In this document: positions 17,188 to 25,874 of the stretch, one piece after another
Numbering within the stretch: position 1 is the stretch's first letter
Layout of the letters: each line of letters starts with the position of its first letter
NCBI RefSeq assembly: GCF_012927205.1
Contig: NZ_JABBGC010000001.1
Span: forward strand, 1,302,001 to 1,366,000
DNA from: Chitinophaga fulva
Lineage (GTDB): Bacteria > Bacteroidota > Bacteroidia > Chitinophagales > Chitinophagaceae
Length of the DNA: 64,000 nt
Reading direction: 5' to 3'
Notes under the pieces: generated by a model
Seen by the model: only the letters and a program-made list of their open reading frames with translations
What the model was told of the DNA's origin: nothing
Database searches by the model: none
Translations under genes and position numbers: made by a program

Positions 17188-20100
17188 TTAGTTGAAGATA
17201 TACCGGATACCCACTTGTCCCTGCCAGCGGGAAAGCGTGTTGGTATTGTCTCTCCAGGAATTGCTAACGGGGAGTTGGTTGTCCTTGTCCTGATAAGGGA
17301 AAGAGAAGGCCGGTGCAGCAGTCGGTTTGCCGGTAGCATCGCGGAGCTGTCCTTCATATTTCAGGAAGTTAGGCACGTTGGCGATCTGGTAAGTACCCCA
17401 TCTTCTGTTGAGCAGATTACCGAAGTTGATGATATCAAAAGTAAGGCGCAGCGTGTGTTTGTTTTTCTGTTTGCCGCTGAATACGAAGATATCCTGTGTG
17501 ATGTTCAGGTCCATACGTTTGAAGAACGGTAATACCACCGCATTACGTTCTGCATATTGTCCGCGGTGATGGCTCAGGTAATCATCCTGTTTGATGAAAT
17601 TGTCCAACTGATTCCAAATAATACTTTCACTACGTTTATCCGCAGGGTTGCTGGCGTCAAAGTTTTTATCACCATAACCTACCGGTACCAGTTTGATATC
17701 ATTTTTGGTAGCCGGAATGAAGATCAGGTCATTGTTACCGCCGGAGCCGTCATTATTGAGATCACCATTGTAAGTGTAGGAAATGGCGCCATTGGGTGCG
17801 GCTTCAAACACCATACCGATAGAGGTGGCGAAGTGCTTCGCCCAATTGAAACGGTAAGTGGCTGCGGCAATAATGCGGTGCGGCAGATAGTAGTTGGAAT
17901 AACCGAGAGAAGCATCATTAGGATCGCCGCTTACGGGGCGGTCACGCCAGTTGCCCTGTGCAATGGTACCGCCATCATTGATAGAGCGTGACTTGCTGTA
18001 GGTATAGGCTGCGCTCAGGTACAGGTTAGGCAGGTTTTTCTGCACCTGTAATGTTACGAAGTAAGAATAGCCTTTGCTGGTATTACGCATGAGGATAGCG
18101 TCGCTGATATTCGGATTACCGAGACTGGTGCCTGCACCGTAAATTTTAGTGCCGCTGTAGCGCAAACGATGGTCCGGCGTGCTGTCCAGCTGAAGGCCGG
18201 TAGCGGGCAGGTTCACATTCTGGAAGTACACGGCATTGATGTCTTTGGAGTAGTTACCTTCCAGTGTGGCAACGATGCCCCAGGGCAGCTGACGGTCTAC
18301 TGCCAGTGTTGCTTTCAATACCTGCGGATATTTGAAGTTAGGATCAATCACCGCAATGTTGTATTGTTTGGATGGCTCTGTTGTTACTACGCGATACTTG
18401 CCCGGGTCTGCATTGAATGCATATGGAATAGTAGGATTGTTGGCATCCGTTTGCGCAACAAAAGACCCGAATTGCACGCCGTTGTTGCCTGCCTGGTTGC
18501 TCAGCCATACCGCTGGCGGAGGACCGGAGAACAGGCCAATGCCGCCACGTACCTGCGTTTTGCCATCATGCGTAGCATCCCAGTTAAAGCCGATGCGCGG
18601 AGAGAACATCGGTTTGGTTTTAGGCGCACTGCCTACATCCAGATGAATGCCATCGCGGAAAGTCAGCGTTGTCAGCGAATCGTTTCTGCTGAAAGTGCTG
18701 CCGATAACAGGAACGTCTATACGTAAACCATACGTCAATGTGAAATGATTGGTGATGCTCCATTTGTCCTGGATGAAAGCGCCCAGCTCCAGCTGGTTGA
18801 TTTTAGCATACGGGAAGGAACCATCTTTGGTAGTGGTATAAGACAGTGCATAACGGGATGCTGTGAGCGCACCGGTTTTCGCGCTGGCATAAAAATCTGT
18901 CATCGAGTTGAAACGGTAGTTGCCCATATAGTTGGGTGCAAAACCATTCAGAAACGTTTTATAATAGTTCTGCGTACCGATAGTGATTTCATGTTTACCA
19001 CGATAAAGGTTATAGATATCGGACAACTGGAACACGTTTGTGTTCAGTTTATTGTTGTAGGTAAATGGCTCATAACCGAAAGCAGTGTAGCTGTTGCCTT
19101 GTCCGTCGAGGATATCCACCAGCGGGAATTCTTTGGCAGACAATGGCGTTCTGAAATCGCGCATAGCAGAGAAGCCTACCTGCAATTTGTTGGAGGCGCG
19201 GTTGCCGATGCGGGTGTTCAGTTCTGCAATGAAGATATTGAAGTTGTTGTTGATCGTATATCCGCTGCCGCTGAAAGGCAGACCGGTATTGCTGGGCTGA
19301 CGGCCTGCTCCCGGTGCACCGCTGTTGCTGGCGGGGATATCTTTGTAGGACTTCAGGTAGTTGTACTTGAAAGTAAACGTATTGTTTTCGTTTACGTTCC
19401 AGTCAATTTTAACCGTGATTTTATCGCTGGAAGTGCGGTAGGTATAACCCTGGTAGTCACCGGGGTTATACTGGTAGTTGTCGATCAGGAACTGACGCAG
19501 TGCATTCAGCGTATCGGCTACCGCCCTGGAAACGTTGCCGGTAGCGGGTGCGCCGGCTTTGCTGTTAGCTACGAGGCTGGTGGCCGGAGCGGTGATCCTT
19601 TCCTGTTCAGCGCTGACGAAGAAGAACAGTTTGTTCTGCATGATTGCTCCACCGGCGCTGAAACCACGCAGGTTGTAATCGAAAACAGGTTTGGTGACGG
19701 TCGTATTGCCTACTTTCAGGCCCTGCAGTCCGGGTGACTGAATATAAGTGTACACAGAACCCTTGAACTGGTTGGTGCCGCTTTTAGTAACGCTATTGAT
19801 ACCGGCGCCGGAGAAGCCGCCTTGTTTTACGTCATAGGGAGAAACGTTTACCTGTATCTGTTCCAACGCTTCGAGGCTGATAGGCTGAGAGGCAGTCTGG
19901 GAGCCAAGTGTAGGCTGCAGACCGAAAGAGTTGTTAAAGTTGGCGCCATCAACCGTGATGTTGTTGAGCTGATTGCTTCTGCCGCCGATATTAAGACCGT
20001 TGGCCGAAGGAGTGAGTTTGGTAAAGTCCTGCATGGAGCGGGTGATAGTAGGCAGACGGTCCATCTGCGCACGGGTGATCACTTCCTGGCTGCCGGTGCG

Positions 20101-20505
20101 GGCTTTGTTGATTACTTTGCTTTGTGCAGCGGTTTTCACCACAATTTCATTCAGCGTGCTGGTACTTTGTTGCAGCTTGATGTCTGCCTTGTATTCCTGT
20201 CCCAGCTGGAGGAATATGTTTTCCCGTTTTTCATCTTTGAAACCGATGTAGGAAATAGTGAGCACGTAAGGGCCGCCCACGCGGAGGTTAGGCAGGTTAA
20301 AACGTCCATCTTTACGGGATACGGTCACATAACGTGTACCAGTTGGCTGATGCAGGGCAACGATACTGGCGCCAGGCACGGGACCGTCGCCACTACCAAT
20401 GATGCCGGCAATGTCAGCGGTGGTTTCCTGGGCAAAAATCAAAGCAGGGATTAGCAGTATGCAGACCAGCATACATAGGGTTTTACACCAATTGTTTTTG
20501 TGCAT
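17188..20505 (-). CDS. TonB-dependent receptor, Oar-like
   Basis: A 1105-residue outer-membrane receptor. A signal peptide spans about residues 1-25 (MLVCILLIPALIFAQ) and a carboxypeptidase-regulatory domain about 28-115 (IAGIIGSGDGPVPGASIVALHQPTGTRY). The plug begins at NEIVVKTAAQSKV and includes GGRSNQLNNITVDGANFNNSFG, and IQVNVSPYDVKQGGFSGAGINSVTKSGTN, a pattern characteristic of Oar-type receptors. The rest is a large barrel with many NxF/YxY strands, ending in GQVGIRYIFN. In Myxococcus, Oar is needed for signal (protease) secretion; related receptors here may take up or export proteins or peptides. No partner gene is adjacent. The 17 kb repeat element provides its transcript end. Confidence 0.93.
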   Translation of the reverse strand: MHKNNWCKTLCMLVCILLIPALIFAQETTADIAGIIGSGDGPVPGASIVALHQPTGTRYVTVSRKDGRFNLPNLRVGGPYVLTISYIGFKDEKRENIFLQLGQEYKADIKLQQSTSTLNEIVVKTAAQSKVINKARTGSQEVITRAQMDRLPTITRSMQDFTKLTPSANGLNIGGRSNQLNNITVDGANFNNSFGLQPTLGSQTASQPISLEALEQIQVNVSPYDVKQGGFSGAGINSVTKSGTNQFKGSVYTYIQSPGLQGLKVGNTTVTKPVFDYNLRGFSAGGAIMQNKLFFFVSAEQERITAPATSLVANSKAGAPATGNVSRAVADTLNALRQFLIDNYQYNPGDYQGYTYRTSSDKITVKIDWNVNENNTFTFKYNYLKSYKDIPASNSGAPGAGRQPSNTGLPFSGSGYTINNNFNIFIAELNTRIGNRASNKLQVGFSAMRDFRTPLSAKEFPLVDILDGQGNSYTAFGYEPFTYNNKLNTNVFQLSDIYNLYRGKHEITIGTQNYYKTFLNGFAPNYMGNYRFNSMTDFYASAKTGALTASRYALSYTTTKDGSFPYAKINQLELGAFIQDKWSITNHFTLTYGLRIDVPVIGSTFSRNDSLTTLTFRDGIHLDVGSAPKTKPMFSPRIGFNWDATHDGKTQVRGGIGLFSGPPPAVWLSNQAGNNGVQFGSFVAQTDANNPTIPYAFNADPGKYRVVTTEPSKQYNIAVIDPNFKYPQVLKATLAVDRQLPWGIVATLEGNYSKDINAVYFQNVNLPATGLQLDSTPDHRLRYSGTKIYGAGTSLGNPNISDAILMRNTSKGYSYFVTLQVQKNLPNLYLSAAYTYSKSRSINDGGTIAQGNWRDRPVSGDPNDASLGYSNYYLPHRIIAAATYRFNWAKHFATSIGMVFEAAPNGAISYTYNGDLNNDGSGGNNDLIFIPATKNDIKLVPVGYGDKNFDASNPADKRSESIIWNQLDNFIKQDDYLSHHRGQYAERNAVVLPFFKRMDLNITQDIFVFSGKQKNKHTLRLTFDIINFGNLLNRRWGTYQIANVPNFLKYEGQLRDATGKPTAAPAFSFPYQDKDNQLPVSNSWRDNTNTLSRWQGQVGIRYIFN

Positions 20506-20523
20506 TACGATTCAGATTTTGGG

Positions 20524-20531
20524 CAAATATC
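20524..20531 (-). promoter_or_regulatory. Probable -7 box of the Oar-like receptor
   Basis: GATATTTG on the minus strand, 18 bases before the start, matches TAnnTTTG at all but the first base. It lies in one arm of a loose inverted repeat: CAGATTTTGGGC at 20511-20522 faces GCCCAAAAAAATCTG at 20584-20598. The repeat could form a hairpin across the murF/receptor junction. Confidence 0.4.
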
Positions 20532-20610
20532 AAATGAGAAATAATAGCATTAAAAATAATACAATTATGAAATCATTAATATTTCGCCCAAAAAAATCTG
20601 TACAAAAAAA

Positions 20611-21888
20611 TTACGCGATTACTTTTTCCATACCGGTGCTGCGGGAACCTTTGATCAGTATATGTGTGTCCTGAAACTGTTGTTGCTGGAGCCATTTGGC
20701 GGCTTCGGCTGAGTTATCAAGATATATGTAAGGATGGTTGACCTTTTTAAAATCACCGCCCACTAACACCACCGCTTCCCAGTGGTGACGTTGTAAGTGT
20801 GCTACTAACGCTTCGTGTTCCTTAACGCTGTCTGCGCCCAGTTCCATCATGGCACCCAGCATCAGTACTTTTTTAGGTGACGCGATGCCTATAAAGTTGT
20901 CGATGGCGGCTTTCATGCTGGAAGGGTTGGCATTGTAGGCATCCATGATGATGGTGTTGGTGCCTTGTTGCATGACCTGTGAACGATTGTTGGACGGCGT
21001 ATAGGCGGCGATGGCAGGACCGATTTTTTCTGCCGGCACTTTAAAGTGGCTGGCTACAGCCACTGCGGCCATCACATTAGGGAAGTTATAAGCGCCGGTA
21101 AGTTTGGTTTGTATAAATCCGATGTTATCGTTGGCTACCTCAACACCGAGTAGTGCTTTGTCTGTTTCAGGGGCGCCGGTATAATCGGCGTTTTTGCTGC
21201 CGTAGGTGATCACATGGGAGATGCCTTTGCTCATTTCCATGAGATAGGGATAGTCGTTGCAAACGAATACGGTACCGCCGTTGGCGCGCAGGTAATCGTA
21301 CAGTTCTCCTTTGGCGATGCGGACACCTTCTTCGCTGCCGAAGCCTTCGAGGTGGGCTTTACCGATATTGGTGATGATGCCGTGTGTAGGCAATGCAATA
21401 GTGCAGTAGCTGGCGATCTCTTTCTGATGGCTGGCGCCCATTTCAATCACGGCTATTTCCACATCAGGCTTGATGGCCAGGATGGTCAGCGGCACCCCGA
21501 TATGGTTGTTGAGGTTGCCGATGGTAGCGAAAGTTTTGAAGCCGGCAGACAGGGCGGCATTGACCAGCTCTTTCGTAGTGGTTTTACCGTTAGTGCCGGT
21601 AATGGCGAGGAAGGGAATGTTTAATTGTTTCCGGTGCCATAATGCGAGCGCCTGTAAGGCTTCCAGTACGTTATCCACCAGCGCCATTTTGTCTGGCTGC
21701 GTGTAATACGCAGCTTCGTCCACCACGGCGAAGGCTGCACCCATTTCCAGGGCTTTGGCAGCAAATTCGTTGCCGTTGAAATTGTCTCCTTTCAGGGCAA
21801 AGAAAATATCATTCGGTTGCAACTTGCGGGTGTCTGTCTGAATGCTGCCATGCTGCAGATAGATATGATAGATTTGTTCTATGGTCAC
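20611..21888 (-). CDS. murF: UDP-N-acetylmuramoyl-tripeptide--D-alanyl-D-alanine ligase
   Basis: A 425-residue stand-alone MurF, the last cytoplasmic ligase of peptidoglycan precursor synthesis (adds D-Ala-D-Ala to UDP-MurNAc-tripeptide with ATP). The P-loop AITGTNGKTTTKEL is near residue 95-108. The central block NIGKAHLEGFGSEEGVRIAKGELYDYL contains the carbamylated-lysine position, and DAYNANPSSMKAAI the MurF-specific substrate loop. Length is normal for free-standing MurF. It is the second MurF domain in the window, the other being fused to alanine racemase at 8430-10940. It lies 105 bases upstream of the Oar-like receptor on the same strand. Confidence 0.94.
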   Translation of the reverse strand: MTIEQIYHIYLQHGSIQTDTRKLQPNDIFFALKGDNFNGNEFAAKALEMGAAFAVVDEAAYYTQPDKMALVDNVLEALQALALWHRKQLNIPFLAITGTNGKTTTKELVNAALSAGFKTFATIGNLNNHIGVPLTILAIKPDVEIAVIEMGASHQKEIASYCTIALPTHGIITNIGKAHLEGFGSEEGVRIAKGELYDYLRANGGTVFVCNDYPYLMEMSKGISHVITYGSKNADYTGAPETDKALLGVEVANDNIGFIQTKLTGAYNFPNVMAAVAVASHFKVPAEKIGPAIAAYTPSNNRSQVMQQGTNTIIMDAYNANPSSMKAAIDNFIGIASPKKVLMLGAMMELGADSVKEHEALVAHLQRHHWEAVVLVGGDFKKVNHPYIYLDNSAEAAKWLQQQQFQDTHILIKGSRSTGMEKVIA

Positions 21889-21991
21889 GAGTGGAAGATT
21901 TTCTGCAAAATAACAACTAAATCCAAATAGTGTAACCCTGGCAACCCATTCACTGCATCTTTCGTATCAGATACAGGTTCAATAAACTATT

Positions 21992-22369
21992 ATGAAAAAG
22001 AAAACCCATCTTTTGTTGGCGGGAGTGATCCTGCTGGCAGCCTGTAAAAATGAACAGGCGCCGGCTCCGGTGATCCCGAACGAGGGCCTTGACTGTAAAG
22101 TAGCCCGTATTGTCACCACTTATGTGTATCAGGCCATGCAGGTCAACTGTACCTCCCGCGGATGCCATACCGGCAATATACCACGGGGCCGCGCAGATTT
22201 CTCTACCCCGGATAACCTGAAGGCCTACATTACAGCGTCCCGGGCGGTTTTTATACAACGTGTTACCAGCGCTCAGGCGGATATGCCGCCATCACGTTTC
22301 CCGGCATTGTCGAAAGGCATGAAAGATTCCATCGCCTGCTGGATAGAACGCGGTATGCCAGATCAGTAA
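21992..22369 (+). CDS. Lipoprotein with a c-type-cytochrome-like heme motif
   Basis: A 125-residue exported lipoprotein: signal peptide with lipobox LLAAC (lipidated C18), then one CTSRGCH motif, a CX4CH variant of the heme-c site. The second half (DFSTPDNLKAYIT, then QADMPPSRFPALSKGMKDSIACWIERGMPDQ) resembles the small cytochrome domains of Bacteroidota, where a methionine in the ADMPP segment is a likely sixth heme ligand. It would sit in the periplasm or on the outer membrane and carry electrons. First gene of a compact run with a YceI protein (17 bases on) and a DUF5777 barrel. Heme attachment is inferred from the motif only. Confidence 0.65.
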   Translation: MKKKTHLLLAGVILLAACKNEQAPAPVIPNEGLDCKVARIVTTYVYQAMQVNCTSRGCHTGNIPRGRADFSTPDNLKAYITASRAVFIQRVTSAQADMPPSRFPALSKGMKDSIACWIERGMPDQ

Positions 22370-22386
22370 ACCCAAATCTTTTGCTC

Positions 22387-22938
22387 ATGAAAAACCTGTT
22401 CCTTCTTTTCTCTTTGGTGATGATCACCAGTGCGGTATCAGCGCAGGATGTTTTCTCCTGCAAGAATACCCGGTTCTCTTTCTTCTCGTCAGCGCCGCTG
22501 GAAGATATAGAGGCTAAAACCGACAAAGGTGTGTCCGCTATCAATGTAAAGACCGGCGCCATTTATTTTAAAGTACCAATCGCTTCTTTCCAGTTCAGGA
22601 AAAAGCTGATGCAGGACCATTTCAACCAAAATTATCTGGAGAGCGACAAATACCCGTTTGCCGAATTCAAAGGGAAAGTGGTGGAAAACACAGACTTCAG
22701 CCGCAATGGCACCTATGAGGTGATCGTGGAAGGTACGCTGAACCTGCACGGGGTGGACAGAGCCTACCGCGAAAAAGGCACCATCACCGTGAAAGACGGT
22801 AACATCACGGCCGGCTCTACTTTCAACATCCGCGTGGCAGACCATCGCATCGATGTGCCCTCCATGGTGGTGAAAAACGTAGCAGAGATAGTGGCCGTAA
22901 CAGTCAATGCGGTATATACTGCGGCGGTAAACCGGTAA
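22387..22938 (+). CDS. YceI family periplasmic protein
   Basis: A 183-residue secreted lipocalin-like protein. After a signal peptide ending near VSAQ it shows the YceI pattern: FSCKNTRFSFFSSAPLEDIEAKTDKGVSAINVKTG, the FRKKLMQDHFNQNYLESDKYPFAEFKG block and GTLNLHGVDRAYREKGTI. YceI proteins bind isoprenoid quinones or lipids in the periplasm. I use the ATG at 22387; a TTG six bases upstream is less likely. It lies between a heme-motif lipoprotein and an outer-membrane barrel, which suggests a shared role with a lipid or quinone ligand. That role is inference. Confidence 0.9.
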   Translation: MKNLFLLFSLVMITSAVSAQDVFSCKNTRFSFFSSAPLEDIEAKTDKGVSAINVKTGAIYFKVPIASFQFRKKLMQDHFNQNYLESDKYPFAEFKGKVVENTDFSRNGTYEVIVEGTLNLHGVDRAYREKGTITVKDGNITAGSTFNIRVADHRIDVPSMVVKNVAEIVAVTVNAVYTAAVNR

Positions 22939-22966
22939 TCCTTCTAATCATTATTTAAACATACCC

Positions 22967-23911
22967 ATGAAAATTATTGCTTTTCTGTTGCTGTGCACCA
23001 GCATCAGCGTATATGGCCAGGCCCAGCAGGACCTGAGCCACCTCTTCGATTCTACCGGTCCTGCACATCCGAAAGTGTTGTATACTTATAAAGGTACCCG
23101 TATCATTATGGGGCATTCCACGGACATGCTGCGCAAACATGAGCTGGACTTCCGGGTGGATCACCGTTTCGGCGACCTGGCCGGTGAATTCGGCGGCGCC
23201 AAAACATTCTATGGCATCGATAATTCCACCGATATCCGCATAGGGCTGGAATATGGTATCAGCGACCGGCTGATGGCGGGCCTGGGCCGCTCCAAAGGTT
23301 CCGGGGACCAGCATCAGCTGATAGACCTGCTGGTGAAATACCGGCTGGTAGAGCAAACACAGGATAGCCATGTGCCGGTGTCTGTGGCCATACTGGGCAC
23401 AGCGGTCATGTCCTGTATGACATCAGAAGAAGACCCGCATAAGGCCGCCTGGTTTGGCGATGCATCTGACCGGATGAGTTATGTGGCGCAGGGTATTGTG
23501 TCCCGCAAGTTTGGTAACAAGCTGGCGTTTTCACTGTCCCCCACCTATGTTCACCGCAACCGCGTAGGTTATACGGACATGAACAATCTTTTTGCCCTCG
23601 GCGTGGGCGGCCGGTTGAAGGTGTCCAAACGGATCGGTATCGTGGCGGAATACTTTTATCCGTTCCGTTCACAGGCCAGCCGTGACTATTACAAATCGCA
23701 GGGCATCACTTTCTACAACCCGCTGGGCGTGGGACTGGAAATAGAAACCGGCGGGCATGTGTTCCATATCAACTTTACCAATTCCACTGCTATCCAGGAA
23801 ACGCAGTTTATTCCTGAAACCACCACATCGTGGTTACAGGGGCAGTTCCGCTGGGGTTTCAATATTTCCCGTAGATTTACGTTATTCGGGAAAAAGGATT
23901 GGAAAAAATAA
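22967..23911 (+). CDS. DUF5777-type outer-membrane beta-barrel protein
   Basis: A 314-residue exported protein with a signal peptide (MKIIAFLLLCTSISVYGQ) and alternating amphipathic strands through to a C-terminal aromatic strand (FRWGFNISRRFTLFGKK), consistent with an outer-membrane barrel. The N-terminal HELDFRVDHRFGDLAGEFGGAKTFYGIDNSTDIRIGLEYGI block is the hallmark of the DUF5777 family, which to my knowledge has no assigned function and often lies near YceI and cytochrome genes. Third gene of the cluster; the following small gene overlaps its end by 13 bases. Confidence 0.8.
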   Translation: MKIIAFLLLCTSISVYGQAQQDLSHLFDSTGPAHPKVLYTYKGTRIIMGHSTDMLRKHELDFRVDHRFGDLAGEFGGAKTFYGIDNSTDIRIGLEYGISDRLMAGLGRSKGSGDQHQLIDLLVKYRLVEQTQDSHVPVSVAILGTAVMSCMTSEEDPHKAAWFGDASDRMSYVAQGIVSRKFGNKLAFSLSPTYVHRNRVGYTDMNNLFALGVGGRLKVSKRIGIVAEYFYPFRSQASRDYYKSQGITFYNPLGVGLEIETGGHVFHINFTNSTAIQETQFIPETTTSWLQGQFRWGFNISRRFTLFGKKDWKK

Positions 23912-24225
23912 GATGTAGCATACAAGTTGATTCCGGACTGGCCCGCATTGCCGCGAAGGTGATGCGGGTAAAGGCAGTGGCCATGGTACTGGGGCGCACC
24001 ATACATCTATATGGGGCGTCCCGGTTGGAGTTTCTGTCAGACATTGCCTGGGTCCGGCATGAGGCCTGTCATGTGATGCAATACCAGCAATATGGCATGA
24101 TAGGTTTCCTGACACGGTATCTGTATCAATCTGCCCGGTGGGGGTATTATCACAATCCGCTGGAAGTGGCCGCCAGGAAGGCAGAAGCTGACCCGGGCAT
24201 TCTGGAAGGAATAGAAATTATTTAA
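23899..24225 (+). CDS. Small HExxH-motif protein (DUF4157-like)
   Basis: A 108-residue protein with RHEACHVMQYQQYG, a zinc-metallopeptidase HExxH motif followed by helices and a C-terminal NPLEVAARKAE segment. The arrangement resembles DUF4157-type minimal peptidase domains. No signal peptide. The start is uncertain: the frame opens at a TTG (23899), overlapping the previous gene by 13 bases, after an in-frame stop at 23872; GTG 23959 or ATG 23962 would remove 20 residues. Proteolytic activity is not shown by the motif alone. Its place at the end of the cytochrome-YceI-DUF5777 run suggests co-transcription. Confidence 0.6.
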   Translation: MEKIRCSIQVDSGLARIAAKVMRVKAVAMVLGRTIHLYGASRLEFLSDIAWVRHEACHVMQYQQYGMIGFLTRYLYQSARWGYYHNPLEVAARKAEADPGILEGIEII

Positions 24226-24308
24226 AAAATCGTTAAAGTGTTGCGAAAAATATAATTTCTCTGCCCACTGGCTTTATTTTTCTTATTTTTACGTCAAAGG
24301 TTGATTTT

Positions 24309-24695
24309 ATGGTTAAGAAGGTAACAGAGGGAATCACTATCAGCGTGGAAACATTCTACCAGCCGGATTATTCTAATCCTATTGGAAGCGAATTCATGTT
24401 TGCTTACCGTATCACCATTGAAAACAACAATACTTTCCCCATCAAATTGCTGCGTCGCCACTGGTACATCATCGATTCCAACGGTACCCACCGCGAAGTG
24501 GAGGGTGAAGGAGTTGTAGGCGTACAGCCGTTACTGGCCCCCGGCGAGACTTATCAATACGTCTCGGGATCCAACCTCCGCACTGAAATAGGAAAGATGT
24601 ACGGTACCTACCAAATGGAAAACCAACTGGATAAGAAAGTCTTTGAAGTAAGGATTCCTGAATTCCAGATGGTTGTTCCCTTCAAACTCAATTAA
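24309..24695 (+). CDS. apaG: ApaG domain protein
   Basis: A 128-residue ApaG protein (FN3-like fold), full family length. It shows GITISVETFYQPDYSNP, FAYRITIENNNTFPIKLLRRHWYI and the glycine-rich GEGVVGVQPLLAPGETYQYVSGS block. In enterobacteria ApaG is linked to Co2+ resistance and Mg2+ efflux (with corD), though its biochemical role remains unclear. Cytoplasmic. It converges on gldB with only 11 bases between the stops, too little for a separate terminator. Confidence 0.93.
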   Translation: MVKKVTEGITISVETFYQPDYSNPIGSEFMFAYRITIENNNTFPIKLLRRHWYIIDSNGTHREVEGEGVVGVQPLLAPGETYQYVSGSNLRTEIGKMYGTYQMENQLDKKVFEVRIPEFQMVVPFKLN

Positions 24696-24706
24696 TTCGT
24701 TATTAA

Positions 24707-25735
24707 TTACGGTCTGTACTTAGACGCCTTGAATATTTCCAGCAGATTTTTCGACTCCATCAATTGCTGAACGCTTACGTCAGCGTGTTTTTCCATGTAT
24801 TTGTTCACGATCTCGTAGCCCACGAAGTAGCCGATTTTTCCGGGAGATCCTTCGGACATGCCCTGGGTGGCCGGTGCATCGTTCATGAAAAGGTTGATCT
24901 TCTGCCAGTCCGTTGTATACAACAGGTTGTTCTGTACAAAAAACTGCCAGATAAATTTTTCATTTTCACGGCACCATTGCAGCTGCTCTTTCGCATAGCC
25001 GAAGCGGATAGAGTCGGGCGTATTGGGAAGTACTTTGGACAGGAAATACTGTTGTTTGCCGGCTTCTATCATCTGCTCGAGCAGGCCGCCGGCATTGCGG
25101 GGCGCAGGATACAGCTGCTGTTGCAGCACCTGCATACAGTTGGTGGTAATATACTCCGGCGCAAAATGACGGATCATATAGTCAGGATAGTCCGGTATCT
25201 GGGCATAAGGGGGGAAATCGGCGCCCATATACATGTCCAGCCCTATCCCCAGGATAGAGTCGATCGTAATGGCACCATAATTGGCAATACCGGAGGTGAA
25301 AGTGACCACTTTGGGGGGATGAAAAGCAGGAATGTAATATTTGGTATAACGAAACGCCTCTTCCAGCTGTTTTTGCAGCGTACCGGCGTTACCATATTTT
25401 TGAGACACGGCTGTCTCCAGTTGCCGGAAATCGCGGTTGGTCAGGAAAAGCCGCAGCTGCTGCTGTACTTCCTGGCTGCTGTCTGCATAAGCGCCGAAGT
25501 TCATGATCTCTGAGATATAGATAGGCATGAAAAGCGGATAGGCCTGATGCAGCCGGGTTATTCCGGGTTGTATATCGTTGGTGTCGATGGTAAACAGCGC
25601 TGAGTCGAACCGCTGGATACTAACGTTCATGGGTATATGGCTTACGTCCGGTGTTTTATTGCCGGTATTGCAGGCGTACAGGAACAGTGCCGCGAGGCAG
25701 CCAGTCAGCAGGGAATATGTAGGGTTGTTTCGCAT
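24707..25735 (-). CDS. gldB: Gliding motility lipoprotein GldB
   Basis: A 342-residue lipoprotein with signal peptide and lipobox LFLYAC (C22). The family pattern includes FDSALFTID, the FAPEYITTNCMQVL block and the C-terminal GYFVGYEIVNKYMEKHADVSVQQLME helix. GldB is required for gliding in Flavobacterium and distantly resembles DUF2268 zinc-peptidase folds, but no HExxH is present here. The usual partner gldC is absent in this window; instead an outer-membrane barrel gene and nadE are transcribed divergently from it. nadE near gldB is, from memory, a recurring arrangement in the phylum. Confidence 0.88.
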   Translation of the reverse strand: MRNNPTYSLLTGCLAALFLYACNTGNKTPDVSHIPMNVSIQRFDSALFTIDTNDIQPGITRLHQAYPLFMPIYISEIMNFGAYADSSQEVQQQLRLFLTNRDFRQLETAVSQKYGNAGTLQKQLEEAFRYTKYYIPAFHPPKVVTFTSGIANYGAITIDSILGIGLDMYMGADFPPYAQIPDYPDYMIRHFAPEYITTNCMQVLQQQLYPAPRNAGGLLEQMIEAGKQQYFLSKVLPNTPDSIRFGYAKEQLQWCRENEKFIWQFFVQNNLLYTTDWQKINLFMNDAPATQGMSEGSPGKIGYFVGYEIVNKYMEKHADVSVQQLMESKNLLEIFKASKYRP

Positions 25736-25874
25736 TCAGGTAAAATTATTGGAAAATTATGAATTACGAATTACGGTTAACGAATATATGGCAGATATTA
25801 TTGCGGGGTTCTTATAAGTAACGTTGATGAATAAAGTATTTCAAATTCGTAATTTCATCGTTAAAATGAATCAT

